The notes under the pieces: generated by a model | The model's input: only the letters and a program-made list of their open reading frames with translations | Told to the model about the DNA's origin: nothing | Databases searched by the model: none | Shown: in pieces, positions 26,198 through 34,949 of the stretch | How the letters are laid out: each line of letters starts with the position of its first letter | Numbering within the stretch: position 1 is the first letter of the stretch | Position numbers and translations under genes: made by a program | Assembly (NCBI GenBank): GCA_900538545.1 | Contig: UPYK01000010.1 | Coordinates: 1-64,000 of the forward strand | DNA from: an uncultured Eggerthella sp. | GTDB taxonomy: Bacteria > Actinomycetota > Coriobacteriia > Coriobacteriales > Eggerthellaceae | Direction: 5' to 3' | DNA length: 64,000 nt

Positions 26198-26677
26198 CTA
26201 TTCGGTAAAGCCTTCGTCGACGATGCGCTCATCGCCATCTGCTGCGGTGGTCGCCAGTTCATCGCAGCGTTCGTTCTCGGGGTGCCCCGCATGTCCTTTC
26301 ACCCAATGGAAGGCGATCGTGTGGGGTTCCATCACTTCGAGCAGGCGCGTCCAGAGATCCTTGTTCTTCACAGGTTCCTTCTTCGCGTTCTTCCAGCCGC
26401 GTTTGAGCCAACCATCCACCCAGTGCTGATTGAAGGCATCGACAACATATTTCGAATCTGAATACACGTCCACTTCGCAGGCGTGCTTGAGCGCTTCGAG
26501 TCCGCGAATGACCCCCAATAGCTCCATACGATTGTTGGTCGTGCAGATATAGCCTTGCGAAAGCTCTTTGGTGTGAAGCTGCCCTTGTGCATCCGTGAAC
26601 GTGAGCACGGCCCCATAGCCGCCGGGACCTGGATTTCCGCGCGCAGCGCCGTCGCTATAGAGGTTCACGTGTGTCAT
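26198..26677 (-). CDS. rnhA: Ribonuclease HI
   Basis: A 159-residue enzyme that cuts RNA in RNA-DNA hybrids. The catalytic acidic residues are all visible: Asp in YSDGAARGNPGPGGYG, Glu in NNRMELLGVI, Asp in VYSDSKYVVD and Asp in NERCDELA. The substrate-binding basic segment WLKRGWKNAKKEPVKNKDLW is also present, as in E. coli RNase HI. Confidence 0.96.
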   Translation of the reverse strand: MTHVNLYSDGAARGNPGPGGYGAVLTFTDAQGQLHTKELSQGYICTTNNRMELLGVIRGLEALKHACEVDVYSDSKYVVDAFNQHWVDGWLKRGWKNAKKEPVKNKDLWTRLLEVMEPHTIAFHWVKGHAGHPENERCDELATTAADGDERIVDEGFTE

Positions 26678-26760
26678 GGAATCGTCTCGTTTCAGTTCTG
26701 TTCGGTTCGGGTCTCAGGTTTCGGGTGCGGGTCGTTCAAGGGTTATTGTTTAGTGCGGTC

Positions 26761-27342
26761 TTATCGGCAAGCCGCCAGAATGGTCTTGCGCAATGTATCC
26801 ATGCCCGTGCCTTTTTCTGAAGAGGTAAGGATCATCTCAACTTCGGGGCCGAGGTCGAGCTGCTTGCGCAAGGCTGCGATCTGCTTGTTCGCTTGGTTCT
26901 TGCTCACCTTGTCCACTTTGGTGAGCGCGATAACGAAGGGTAGTTCGCAGGCTTTCAGAAATTCGATCATCTGCTCGTCGAGCTTGCTCGCAGGATGGCG
27001 GATATCGATGAGCGAAACCACGAGTGCATAGAAGCGGTACTGATCGAAGTAGCCATTGATCATCTCTGACCAGCGCCCGAGTTCCGATTTCGCCACTTTC
27101 GCATAGCCGTATCCCGGCAGGTCAACGAGATCGATCGCGTCGTTTCCGAAGAAATTGATCGTGCTCGTTTTTCCCGGCATTTGGGAAACGCGCGCGAGCT
27201 GCTTGCGGCTCAGAAGCTTGTTGATGAGCGAGGATTTCCCTACGTTGGAGCGACCAACGAAAGAAACTTCCGGTAATTTGGAAGCGGGAATCTGTGCTGA
27301 GGTGCCATAGGCGCCTTTGAATTCTATGTTGTTAAGATCCAT
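26761..27342 (-). CDS. engB: Ribosome biogenesis GTPase EngB/YsxC
   Basis: A 193-residue TRAFAC GTPase needed for large-subunit assembly. G1 is GRSNVGKSSLIN, the G2 threonine lies in GKTSTINFF, G3 is DLPGYGYAKV, and G4 is TKVDK. N- and C-terminal boundaries match the family length. It is upstream of rnhA on the same strand with an 83-base gap. Confidence 0.95.
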   Translation of the reverse strand: MDLNNIEFKGAYGTSAQIPASKLPEVSFVGRSNVGKSSLINKLLSRKQLARVSQMPGKTSTINFFGNDAIDLVDLPGYGYAKVAKSELGRWSEMINGYFDQYRFYALVVSLIDIRHPASKLDEQMIEFLKACELPFVIALTKVDKVSKNQANKQIAALRKQLDLGPEVEMILTSSEKGTGMDTLRKTILAACR

Positions 27343-27525
27343 GAGCCTCGTTCGTTATGGGCGTTGTGTAGCAACTTAATTACAGTTCCAATCGTGCGGT
27401 CTTCGCATTGAGAAAGACAACTACGGTTAGACTATAAACAAGAATACCTCTTGGGAGCAACTCGATCTTATCCGATCCGTCAGTTCGCAACAGCGGACGG
27501 TTCACGAATATCGAGCGGAAAGATA

Positions 27526-28356
27526 ATGGAAACGGTCATGGAACAGCTTGCGAATTTTGTGACATATATCACTGATTCGAACGTGTGGGGAAGGATCCTC
27601 ATTGCGGCTGTCGTTGTGCTGGTCGTTGCTGTTCTGTGCCATCTTGCCATCAAGGCGATACAGCGGCTGCTCGCGCTTGAGAGCGTATCCCTTTCGCAGA
27701 CCTCTATCGTAGTGAACATCGTGCGTATCGTGGTATGGGGTGTGGCGATCTGCTTCATCGCCGATGTGTGCTTCGACGTCAATATGACGGCGGTCATCGC
27801 CGCTTTAGGCGTTGGCGGCATCGCGATCTCGCTCGGTTTTCAAAATACGCTTTCGAATCTCTTCGGCGGTGTTCAGGTAACTCTGACCCATGTGATCAAG
27901 CCAGGCGACAATATCCAGGTGGGCACGAATCAAGGGGTGGTCGAGGACATCAATTGGAGCTATACCACCATCCATAACCTCAACAACGAAACGGTCATCA
28001 TCCCCAATTCGGTCATGGCGAACAATGCCGTGAAGCATCTGCCTCCGGTTGACCATGTAACGGTGCCCATCGTGGTGATGAAGGACCTGAGCGATCTGGA
28101 TTCGCTTGCTGATCAGATCGAGAAGACGGCCGCTGAAGCGACGCGAACGATCACTACGATCGCGAAGGATCCTGTCGTCTCGTTCAATAAAGTGACGAAC
28201 TACGGCCTCTACGGCACGATCACGCTCATGATCGGTGACGGATCGAAGGCGAGCGCGGTTTCGGATGCGATCACGCGTGCAGTTGCGCCGCTTGTGCAGG
28301 ACGATCGCATCAAACGCTTCGAAGCTGCGACGCCGCCAGAGAATTCGTCGTCGTAA
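27526..28356 (+). CDS. Small-conductance mechanosensitive channel (MscS family)
   Basis: About 276 residues with three N-terminal hydrophobic helices. The pore-lining third helix and beta domain are recognisable from VIAALGVGGIAISLGFQNTLSNL, GDNIQVGTNQGVVEDIN and NETVIIPNSVMANN. It releases solutes on osmotic downshock. The ATG at 27526 is preferred; a TTG at 27451 would add 25 residues with no membrane character. A hairpin follows at 28416-28466. Confidence 0.92.
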   Translation: METVMEQLANFVTYITDSNVWGRILIAAVVVLVVAVLCHLAIKAIQRLLALESVSLSQTSIVVNIVRIVVWGVAICFIADVCFDVNMTAVIAALGVGGIAISLGFQNTLSNLFGGVQVTLTHVIKPGDNIQVGTNQGVVEDINWSYTTIHNLNNETVIIPNSVMANNAVKHLPPVDHVTVPIVVMKDLSDLDSLADQIEKTAAEATRTITTIAKDPVVSFNKVTNYGLYGTITLMIGDGSKASAVSDAITRAVAPLVQDDRIKRFEAATPPENSSS

Positions 28357-28415
28357 GCTCTTGTGAAAGATTCAGGGTTTTAGATTTGCATTGAGCATAA
28401 CTGCAGTCGAACGGC

Positions 28416-28466
28416 AGAAAACCAACCAACCAGCGTGCACGCAGCTCCGCTCGATTGGGGTTTTCT
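28416..28466 (+). terminator. Stem-loop after the mscS-type gene
   Basis: AGAAAACC pairs with GGTTTTCT around a loop that itself contains the palindrome GCGTGCACGC. There is no long T-run after it. Confidence 0.5.
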
Positions 28467-28563
28467 TGGACGTTTTTCCATCGGAACATAATCTTGGTAT
28501 CATTTTATGATGTGCGTCCCCTAGTGAGGACGCCTCATATTGCCGAGATCAAGGAGAATGAGC

Positions 28564-30549
28564 GTGCCGCATAATTCGCAGAATGGTTCACGAGGCAAGC
28601 ATGGACGTCATGCTGCTCCTGAACAGGAAAGCTCGTTTTTTTCAGCTGAAAAGGAATTTCCTCATAACCCCTATAACAGTTTCGATCTTAAGAACGATGG
28701 ACCTGTTCCTTATACGGATCGCAGGGAAGAGGTCGCGCGCTTGCGTCGCAAGAAGAAGCGTCATGGCAATAGACCGAAGATCATCGCTGCTGTTGTACTC
28801 GCGATCGTCTTGGTGTTCGGCGTATCGGGCGCTGCTTTCGCGATGAGCGCGATGGAAGCAAAGGACGATGCGCAGGCGCTCGTTTCACAAGGTAAGCAGC
28901 TCAAAGATCAGCTCTTGGGCGGCGATATGGCCGCAGCGAAAGCCACGAGCCAAAGCATGTCTGACACGATGAACAAGCTGCACGACACCACTTCGAGTCC
29001 TTTGTGGGCTGTAGCAACGATCATTCCTGTGGTTGGCTCTGATATTCAGACGGTGCGCATCGTTTCCGATTCGGCCCAATCCCTTGTCGAAGATGTGCTC
29101 ATGCCTGCGATGGATACGATCCCGGCAGATGGCCTGAAGAGCCTTATGAGCGAGGATGGAGCGATCAACGTTTCGCTCATCGATAATCTGCTCACCACGG
29201 TTTCGGACGCAGCTCCAGTCATCTCCGAAAACGCTGCGAAGCTCGATGAGACGCCTGAGCCTACTATCGACCAGCTAAAGAAGCCGATCGAGCAGGTTAA
29301 ATCTCTCATGTCGACGCTGGCACCTATCGCAGATTCAGCAACGGAACTCAAAGACACCTTGCCTGCCATGCTGGGCGCCGAGGGCAAGCGCAATTACCTC
29401 ATCATCGCTTGCACGAGTGCTGAGATGCGTTCGAGTGTCGGATTCGCCGGTTCTTATGGCCTGATGACGGTCGACAACGGAAAGATCAGCTTGGGTGATT
29501 TCTTCGGCTTCGATCAAAACCCTCGTCTTGCGAATTCGGCACCTTCTGCAACAGAGGAAGATATCCGCCTGTTCCGTTGGGAATCATCGGTCGATTCGCG
29601 CGATGTAACGCAGATCATCGACTTCCAGCGTGTTGGCGAGATCGAATCGGAGATATGGGAAGCGAACGGGCATGGCCGCGTTGATGGGGTTATCGCGCTC
29701 GATACCGTTGTGCTTCAGCGCATGCTTGGGCTCACGGGAACCACGGTCAACACGCCAGGTGGCGACTCGCTGAATAAGGACAATGCTTCAGACTTCCTTC
29801 TTAATGGCGTATACAAGAAATATCCTAATGGCAAGGACCAGGACGCGGTTTTCGCGCTTGTGGCTGATACGGCTGCAAAAGGGATCTTCGGCAATCTTGG
29901 CAAGGTGAACATCGCTAATTTCGCAAAAGTGATCTCGACCGCTACCGACCAGGGACGTATCGCGGTCTATATGAAGAACGATAACGAAGAGGCGATGCTC
30001 GAAGACCTCGGCTTCACTGGTACGGTGAATGGGGATGAGAAGGTGCCCGAAACGGGTGTCTATATGTCTGCGTGCTTCGGCGGCAAGATGTACTACTATC
30101 TGGCAAGCGACATTCAAGTGGGCAAGGCTGTGAAGAATGCCGATGGCACGACCACCTACGACATGAAGGTCACGTTCAAAGACACGCTCGACAGTGCCGA
30201 ATTCGCTACGCTTCCTAACTACATCACTAACGGAAATCAAGCGGGCAGCTTGGAGTTCTTGATCTATCTTCTGGCTCCGACAGGAGGCAAGATCACCGAT
30301 ATGAAAACCGATGGCACGTTCAGGGGCGCAAGTGGGTTCAACACCGCCTTTGCGATCGGTGCTGGCGGTGAAGCGACCATGAACGAGACCACCTATCAAG
30401 GAAACGATCTGTGGTATGGATGGGCCGTTATCGAGATGGGCGACGAGATGGTATTGAATTATAAAGTGACGACAGCGCCTGGCGCAGAAGGCGATCTGGT
30501 GGTGCGCACCACGCCTTTGTCGGATGACACGGAGATCGATTATCAGTAG
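28564..30549 (+). CDS. DUF4012 membrane protein
   Basis: About 661 residues. A basic cytoplasmic N-terminus (RLRRKKKRHGNRPK) precedes one transmembrane helix (about 82-104) and a large extracellular part. That part includes the DUF4012 core with NYLIIACTSAEMRSSVGFAGSYG, GDFFGFDQNP and NTPGGDSLNKDNASDFLLNG. DUF4012 proteins of actinobacteria and firmicutes are surface proteins of unknown function with a fold related to LytR-CpsA-Psr-adjacent systems by context only. AAGGAG is placed seven bases before the GTG at 28564 but only one base before the ATG at 28558, so GTG is preferred. Confidence 0.85.
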   Translation: MPHNSQNGSRGKHGRHAAPEQESSFFSAEKEFPHNPYNSFDLKNDGPVPYTDRREEVARLRRKKKRHGNRPKIIAAVVLAIVLVFGVSGAAFAMSAMEAKDDAQALVSQGKQLKDQLLGGDMAAAKATSQSMSDTMNKLHDTTSSPLWAVATIIPVVGSDIQTVRIVSDSAQSLVEDVLMPAMDTIPADGLKSLMSEDGAINVSLIDNLLTTVSDAAPVISENAAKLDETPEPTIDQLKKPIEQVKSLMSTLAPIADSATELKDTLPAMLGAEGKRNYLIIACTSAEMRSSVGFAGSYGLMTVDNGKISLGDFFGFDQNPRLANSAPSATEEDIRLFRWESSVDSRDVTQIIDFQRVGEIESEIWEANGHGRVDGVIALDTVVLQRMLGLTGTTVNTPGGDSLNKDNASDFLLNGVYKKYPNGKDQDAVFALVADTAAKGIFGNLGKVNIANFAKVISTATDQGRIAVYMKNDNEEAMLEDLGFTGTVNGDEKVPETGVYMSACFGGKMYYYLASDIQVGKAVKNADGTTTYDMKVTFKDTLDSAEFATLPNYITNGNQAGSLEFLIYLLAPTGGKITDMKTDGTFRGASGFNTAFAIGAGGEATMNETTYQGNDLWYGWAVIEMGDEMVLNYKVTTAPGAEGDLVVRTTPLSDDTEIDYQ

Positions 30550-30598
30550 AGAAGAATCGCGCGGGATAGCGCGTTCTCGGTGCGAATAGTTCGCTACG

Positions 30599-30634
30599 AA
30601 AAGGGATGCTGCCACGATGCGGCACCCCTTTTTT
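30599..30634 (+). terminator. Intrinsic terminator after the DUF4012 gene
   Basis: AAAAGGG pairs with CCCTTTT, and inside it TGCTGC pairs with GCGGCA; a T-run follows. Confidence 0.85.
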
Positions 30635-30733
30635 AAGGCTTGGGCATGGTTTGCGGCAAAGGCTGCTTGGTGCTCGAATGGTTCAGCGGCACGCGGCGCT
30701 GAAAAAGATCACTGGTCAGCGCAGCGCTTGTCG

Positions 30734-30764
30734 AAAAAAGAGGCGCTCTTTTGAAGAACGCCTC
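30734..30764 (-). terminator. Intrinsic terminator of the second universal stress gene
   Basis: On the minus strand GAGGCG and CGCCTC close a hairpin with additional TTCTT/AAGAG pairing, followed by six Ts. It lies 28 bases past the stop codon. Confidence 0.9.
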
Positions 30765-30792
30765 GTGAGTACGTGATGCTTTTTAGCGGATG

Positions 30793-31275
30793 CTATTTGA
30801 TGGTCATGACGGGTAGGTCGACGCGATGGAGCACTTCTTTGGTAACGCTGCCGACGAACTGGCGAAGACCACCAAGACCACGACGGCCCATAACGATGAG
30901 ATCGCACTTCTTGCGGCGTGCGTAGTCTTCGATGCCCTCTACTGCTGAAGGACGAATGATCGTGTCGCAGATAACGCGATCGGGCTCGATATCTGGAAGA
31001 ATCTCTGAGGCTGCCTGCACCATGGCGCGATGGGCTGCCTTTTGTTCTTGGCTGAACACTTCTTCGTACATTTCGTAGCCGAGCAAGTTGTACTGTTCGT
31101 CTTCGTTGGGGGGATCGGGGTTGAAGTCTGCTGCATCAAGCGCGACATAGGTGACGCTGATCACGTGCACGCGCGCTTCTGGGTTACTCCGCAGAAAATC
31201 ACCCGCCACATCAAGAGCGCGATCCGCATGTTCGGATCCGTCATAAGGTACGAGTATGTTTTTAAATCTCATCAT
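30793..31275 (-). CDS. Universal stress protein (UspA family)
   Basis: A 160-residue single Usp domain with NILVPYDGSEHADRALD at the N-terminus and the nucleotide-binding signature MGRRGLGGLRQFVGSVT near the C-terminus. It carries the ATP-binding pattern, with RRGLGG in place of the SRGLGA of the two other copies, and differs more from them than they do from each other. It starts with ATGATG six bases after GGGAG and is monocistronic. Confidence 0.93.
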   Translation of the reverse strand: MMRFKNILVPYDGSEHADRALDVAGDFLRSNPEARVHVISVTYVALDAADFNPDPPNEDEQYNLLGYEMYEEVFSQEQKAAHRAMVQAASEILPDIEPDRVICDTIIRPSAVEGIEDYARRKKCDLIVMGRRGLGGLRQFVGSVTKEVLHRVDLPVMTIK

Positions 31276-31507
31276 GGCGAGCTCCCCTCAATTTGAGTGC
31301 TTAGCGGGCATTGACATTAAATAAGCGCTGAGCACGTTTTCTATTCTACTGGAAAAAGCACGCATTAACAGGGGTGTTTTCTTATATCTTTCAGGTGAAA
31401 CGAATTTGAAAAGATTCGTTGAATTCAGGTTACGAAGAGCGCCTGGTGCGCCTTGCTGGAAAATGGGTACGCAAAGGCACTCGTATGCTAAGTGGCGCGG
31501 CATGATT
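31276..31507. other. Intergenic region between the stress gene and gatCAB
   Basis: The 320-base gap between the divergent genes holds the gatCAB promoter and leader in its last 90 bases (annotated separately). In 31276-31507 I see no gene, RNA or clear promoter; the stress-gene promoter must lie here but no good consensus pair stands out. Confidence 0.5.
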
Positions 31508-31516
31508 TGTTATGAT
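31508..31516 (+). promoter_or_regulatory. Extended -10 promoter of gatCAB
   Basis: TGTTATGAT matches the extended -10 pattern (TG, one base, TATGAT), about 80 bases before gatC. No -35 match is obvious, as is common for extended -10 promoters. Confidence 0.5.
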
Positions 31517-31532
31517 GGATAACGGTTAACAG

Positions 31533-31566
31533 ATGCCCGTTAAGGGCATGTTTTGCCCTTTGGGGC
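31533..31566 (+). promoter_or_regulatory. gatCAB leader with alternating complementary segments
   Basis: Four short segments alternate: GCCC, GGGC, GCCC, GGGC. The first two form ATGCCC/GGGCAT with loop GTTAA and a following T-run; the second and third, or third and fourth (loop TTTG), can pair instead. The arrangement resembles an attenuator; regulation is inferred only. Confidence 0.4.
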
Positions 31567-31596
31567 AGGCTTACTGAAGCGAGTATGAGGATTGCT

Positions 31597-31902
31597 ATGG
31601 CAGAACATGTAACTGAAAAGGATGTGCGCGATATCGCGACATATACGCGTATCGGAATGACCGATGAAGAGGTTGCGGCGATGACTGTCGATCTGAACAA
31701 CATCATCGACAGCCTCAAACCCATCACCGAGTACGACCTTGAAGGGGTCGAGCCCACGTTCCATCCGATCGGCGGACTTGTGAACGTGATGCGCGGCGAC
31801 GTGGAACAGACGAGCTTTTCGCAAGAAACGGCGCTCGAGAACGCACCGAAGCAAGAAGACGATTGCTTCTTGATCCCTGCGATCCTTGGCGGAGGTGAAT
31901 AG
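31597..31902 (+). CDS. gatC: Asp/Glu-tRNA amidotransferase subunit C
   Basis: A 101-residue subunit that stabilises the GatA-GatB interface. The family pattern VRDIATYTRIGMTDEEVAAM, LNNIIDSLKPI and the C-terminal FLIPAILGGG are clear. The ATG at 31597, after GAGGA, is preferred over one four codons upstream. The ribosome site of gatA lies inside its last codons. Confidence 0.94.
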   Translation: MAEHVTEKDVRDIATYTRIGMTDEEVAAMTVDLNNIIDSLKPITEYDLEGVEPTFHPIGGLVNVMRGDVEQTSFSQETALENAPKQEDDCFLIPAILGGGE

Positions 31903-31903
31903 C

Positions 31904-33391
31904 ATGAACTTCACTTCTATGAACACGGCAGAGATCCAGCAGGGCCTCAAAGCGGGCGATTTCTCTGCGCGCGAGGTAGCCCAGGCGAGCATCGATCATA
32001 TTGCGAAAGCCGACGCGTCGGTGCATGCCTATCTCGAATTCACCCCTGAAGCGGCGCTTGCTGCCGCGGAGCTTGTCGATAACGCGCTTGCCGCTGGTAA
32101 TTTCGATGAGCTTGGCCCGCTTGCAGGCGTGCCGGTGGCCTTCAAAGACAACATGAACATGGAAGGCACGCATACCACCTGCTCTTCCCACATGCTCGAG
32201 AACTACGTTTCTCCCTACACGGCAACCTGCGTTGATCGCGTGCTTGCATCGGGCGCGCTGCCGCTCGGCAAGCTCAACATGGACGAATTCGCCTTCGGCT
32301 CTTCGACCGAAACATCCTATTTCGGACCGACGCGCAACCCGTGGGATTTGGAGCGCGTGCCCGGTGGATCTTCGGGTGGATCGGCCGCTGCGGTAGCTGC
32401 GGGGCTTGCGACGGTTACGCTTGGCTCTGATACAGGTGGTTCGATCCGCCAGCCCGCCAGTTTCTGCGGCGTGGTGGGCGTGAAACCGACCTATGGCGTG
32501 GTCTCGCGTTATGGAGTGGTCGCCTTCGGCTCCTCGCTCGATCAGGTGGGCCCGTTCGCACGCAGCGTTGGAGATGCAGCGCTTGCCATGAATGCGCTCG
32601 TTCGCGGTGGTAGCGACCATATGGATTGCACGAGCCAGTCGATCGCAACCGATTTCACGGCGAACCTTGAGGAAGGCGTGAAGGGCATGCGTATCGGCAT
32701 CGTTCCTACCTTCATGGAAGCTGAAGGTTTGGATGCGGAAGTGAAAGAGCGCATCGAAGAGGCTGCCCGCAAGCTCGAAGCTGCTGGTGCTGAACTGGTG
32801 GAAGTCGAGCTTCCTAACGCGCAAGCAGCCATGAGCGCTTACTATGTGCTCGGTCCGTGCGAGGCTTTCTCGAACCTCGCACGCTTTGACTCGGTGCGTT
32901 ATGGCTACTGCGTTGAAGGTTGCAAGGATCTGAACGAGCAGTATGAGCTTTCCCGTGCAGGCGGCTTTGGCGTTGAGGCGCGCAGGCGCATCATGCTCGG
33001 TAGCTACCTGCTCTCTTCGGGTGTTTACGACAAGTATTACTATCCTGCGCAGCAAGTGCGTACGCTCATCACGCAGGATTATACATATGCCTATCACAAG
33101 GTCGATTGCATTCTCGCGCCGGTCAGCCCGCGTACGGCATTCAAGTTCGGCGAGATCAACGACCCTACGAGCATGTATCTTTCCGACATGTTCACGATCT
33201 CGATCAATATCGCCGGTAATGGCGGCATGAGCGTTCCGGTTGGCCTTGGTGTGGCAAGCGGATTGCCTATCGGGGCGCAGCTCATAGCGCCTGCATTCCG
33301 CGATGAGAATATGTTACGCGTTGCAGCAGAGCTGGAGCGCTGCTATGGAAAAGCGCCGATTGCTCCTGCATTCGCAAAGGCTGGTGAGTAG
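31904..33391 (+). CDS. gatA: Asp/Glu-tRNA amidotransferase subunit A
   Basis: A 495-residue amidase that releases ammonia from glutamine and passes it to GatB. The Ser-cisSer-Lys triad is visible: lysine in GVPVAFKDNMN, and the amidase signature GGSSGGSAAAVAAGLA with DTGGSIRQPASFCG. An ATG start two bases after the gatC stop, eight bases behind GGAGGTG. Confidence 0.97.
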   Translation: MNFTSMNTAEIQQGLKAGDFSAREVAQASIDHIAKADASVHAYLEFTPEAALAAAELVDNALAAGNFDELGPLAGVPVAFKDNMNMEGTHTTCSSHMLENYVSPYTATCVDRVLASGALPLGKLNMDEFAFGSSTETSYFGPTRNPWDLERVPGGSSGGSAAAVAAGLATVTLGSDTGGSIRQPASFCGVVGVKPTYGVVSRYGVVAFGSSLDQVGPFARSVGDAALAMNALVRGGSDHMDCTSQSIATDFTANLEEGVKGMRIGIVPTFMEAEGLDAEVKERIEEAARKLEAAGAELVEVELPNAQAAMSAYYVLGPCEAFSNLARFDSVRYGYCVEGCKDLNEQYELSRAGGFGVEARRRIMLGSYLLSSGVYDKYYYPAQQVRTLITQDYTYAYHKVDCILAPVSPRTAFKFGEINDPTSMYLSDMFTISINIAGNGGMSVPVGLGVASGLPIGAQLIAPAFRDENMLRVAAELERCYGKAPIAPAFAKAGE

Positions 33392-33394
33392 CTC

Positions 33395-34936
33395 ATGAAG
33401 AAGCTCGAAGAAGTACTCAAAGATTGGGAAGCGGTCATCGGTCTTGAGGTTCATGCTGAACTGACCACGCTCGAGACCAAGATGTTCTGCGGTTGCAAGC
33501 TCGAATTCGGAGCTGCCCCCAATACGCATACCTGTCCAGTTTGCCTCGGACTCCCTGGTGCGCTGCCCGTGCCCAACAAGGCGGCGATCGAATCGATCGT
33601 GTTGGCGGGCTTGGCTACGAATTGCGACATCGAGAAGCGTTCGATGTTCTACCGCAAGAACTATATGTATCCCGATATGTCGAAGAATTTCCAGATCACG
33701 CAGGGTCCTGTCGCATTCTGCATGCGTGGGCATCTCGATCTGGAGGTGGATGGCGCTGCGGCCAAGGAGCGCGTGGATCTGAAAGAAGCGCAAAAAGAGG
33801 GCAGCTATGTGGCCCATATCGGCATCGAGCGCATTCACATGGAAGAGGATGCGGGCAAGATGGTGCACATTGGCGGTGGCGAAGGGCGCATTGCGGGTGC
33901 CACGCATTCGCTGATCGATTACAACCGCTGCGGCACGCCGCTCATCGAACTGGTAACACAACCTGATCTGCGCACGCCCGAAGAGGCGCGTCTGTTCATG
34001 CAGAAGCTGCGCCAGATCTATCTCGCGATCGGCATTTCCGATTGCTCGATGGAAGAGGGATCGCTGCGTTGCGATGGTAACGTGAGCTTGCGCCGCCGTG
34101 GCGAGACGAAGCTGGGCACCAAGACCGAGCTCAAGAACATGAACTCTTTCAAGAATCTTCACGATGGTCTCGCCTACGAGATCTGTCGCCAGGCCGAGGT
34201 GCTCGAAGAGGGCGGCATCATCTATCAGGAAACACGCCACTGGGATCCTTCGAAGAAGGTCACGATCGTGATGCGCGTGAAGGAAACGGCCGATGACTAT
34301 CGACTCTTCCCAGAGCCCGATATGGCGCCGTTCGACATCTCGGATGAATTCGTGGAGAAGGTGCGCCAGCGTTTGCCGGAACTTCCCGATCAGAAAGCGA
34401 AGCGTTTCGAGGAAGACTACGGGCTTTCCGCTTACGATGCGCGTCATTTGGTCGAGCATCGAACGACTGCACGTTTCTTCGAAGAATGCATGAAGCTGCA
34501 AGGTGCAGGAGAGGTGGCTAAGCCACTCGCGAACCTGATCATCAACGACGTGAGCGCCTACCTGAACAGCAATCCCGATATCACTGATCTTGACCAGACG
34601 CCGCTCACGCCGCCGCGTGCGCTCGAACTGGTGAAGATGATCGCTGAGGACAAGATCTCTTCTAAACAGGGCAAAGAGGTGTTCGCGGCCATCCTTGAAG
34701 AAGACAAGGATCCCTCTGCGATCATTTCTGAGCGTGGCATGGAGCAGGTTTCCGATACAGGAGCCATCGAAGCGGTCGTTGATGGGGTGCTTGCGGCATT
34801 CCCCGACAAGGTCGAGCAGTACAAGGGTGGCAAGACCGGACTTCTCGGCTTCTTCGTTGGCCAGTGCATGAAGGAAATGAAAGGGCAGGGCAATCCGAAG
34901 GTCATCAACCAGCTGCTCGCACAGAAGCTTTCGTAA
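33395..34936 (+). CDS. gatB: Asp/Glu-tRNA amidotransferase subunit B
   Basis: A 513-residue subunit that activates Glu-tRNA(Gln) or Asp-tRNA(Asn) and transamidates it. Motifs are VIGLEVHAELTT, the zinc cysteines in MFCGCK and TCPVCLGLPGALP, FYRKNYMYPDMSKN, EDAGK and the C-terminal YqeY-like tail domain. Four bases after gatA. The complex implies that at least one of GlnRS and AsnRS is missing in this organism. Confidence 0.97.
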   Translation: MKKLEEVLKDWEAVIGLEVHAELTTLETKMFCGCKLEFGAAPNTHTCPVCLGLPGALPVPNKAAIESIVLAGLATNCDIEKRSMFYRKNYMYPDMSKNFQITQGPVAFCMRGHLDLEVDGAAAKERVDLKEAQKEGSYVAHIGIERIHMEEDAGKMVHIGGGEGRIAGATHSLIDYNRCGTPLIELVTQPDLRTPEEARLFMQKLRQIYLAIGISDCSMEEGSLRCDGNVSLRRRGETKLGTKTELKNMNSFKNLHDGLAYEICRQAEVLEEGGIIYQETRHWDPSKKVTIVMRVKETADDYRLFPEPDMAPFDISDEFVEKVRQRLPELPDQKAKRFEEDYGLSAYDARHLVEHRTTARFFEECMKLQGAGEVAKPLANLIINDVSAYLNSNPDITDLDQTPLTPPRALELVKMIAEDKISSKQGKEVFAAILEEDKDPSAIISERGMEQVSDTGAIEAVVDGVLAAFPDKVEQYKGGKTGLLGFFVGQCMKEMKGQGNPKVINQLLAQKLS

Positions 34937-34949
34937 TGGTGATGATTCG

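Noticed and set aside
31724..33097. Minus-strand frame of 457 codons opposite gatA
   Set aside because: It mirrors a highly conserved gatA and has the same shadow composition; the same holds for frames opposite serA (24759-25985) and the SEDS-PBP gene (18545-19465).
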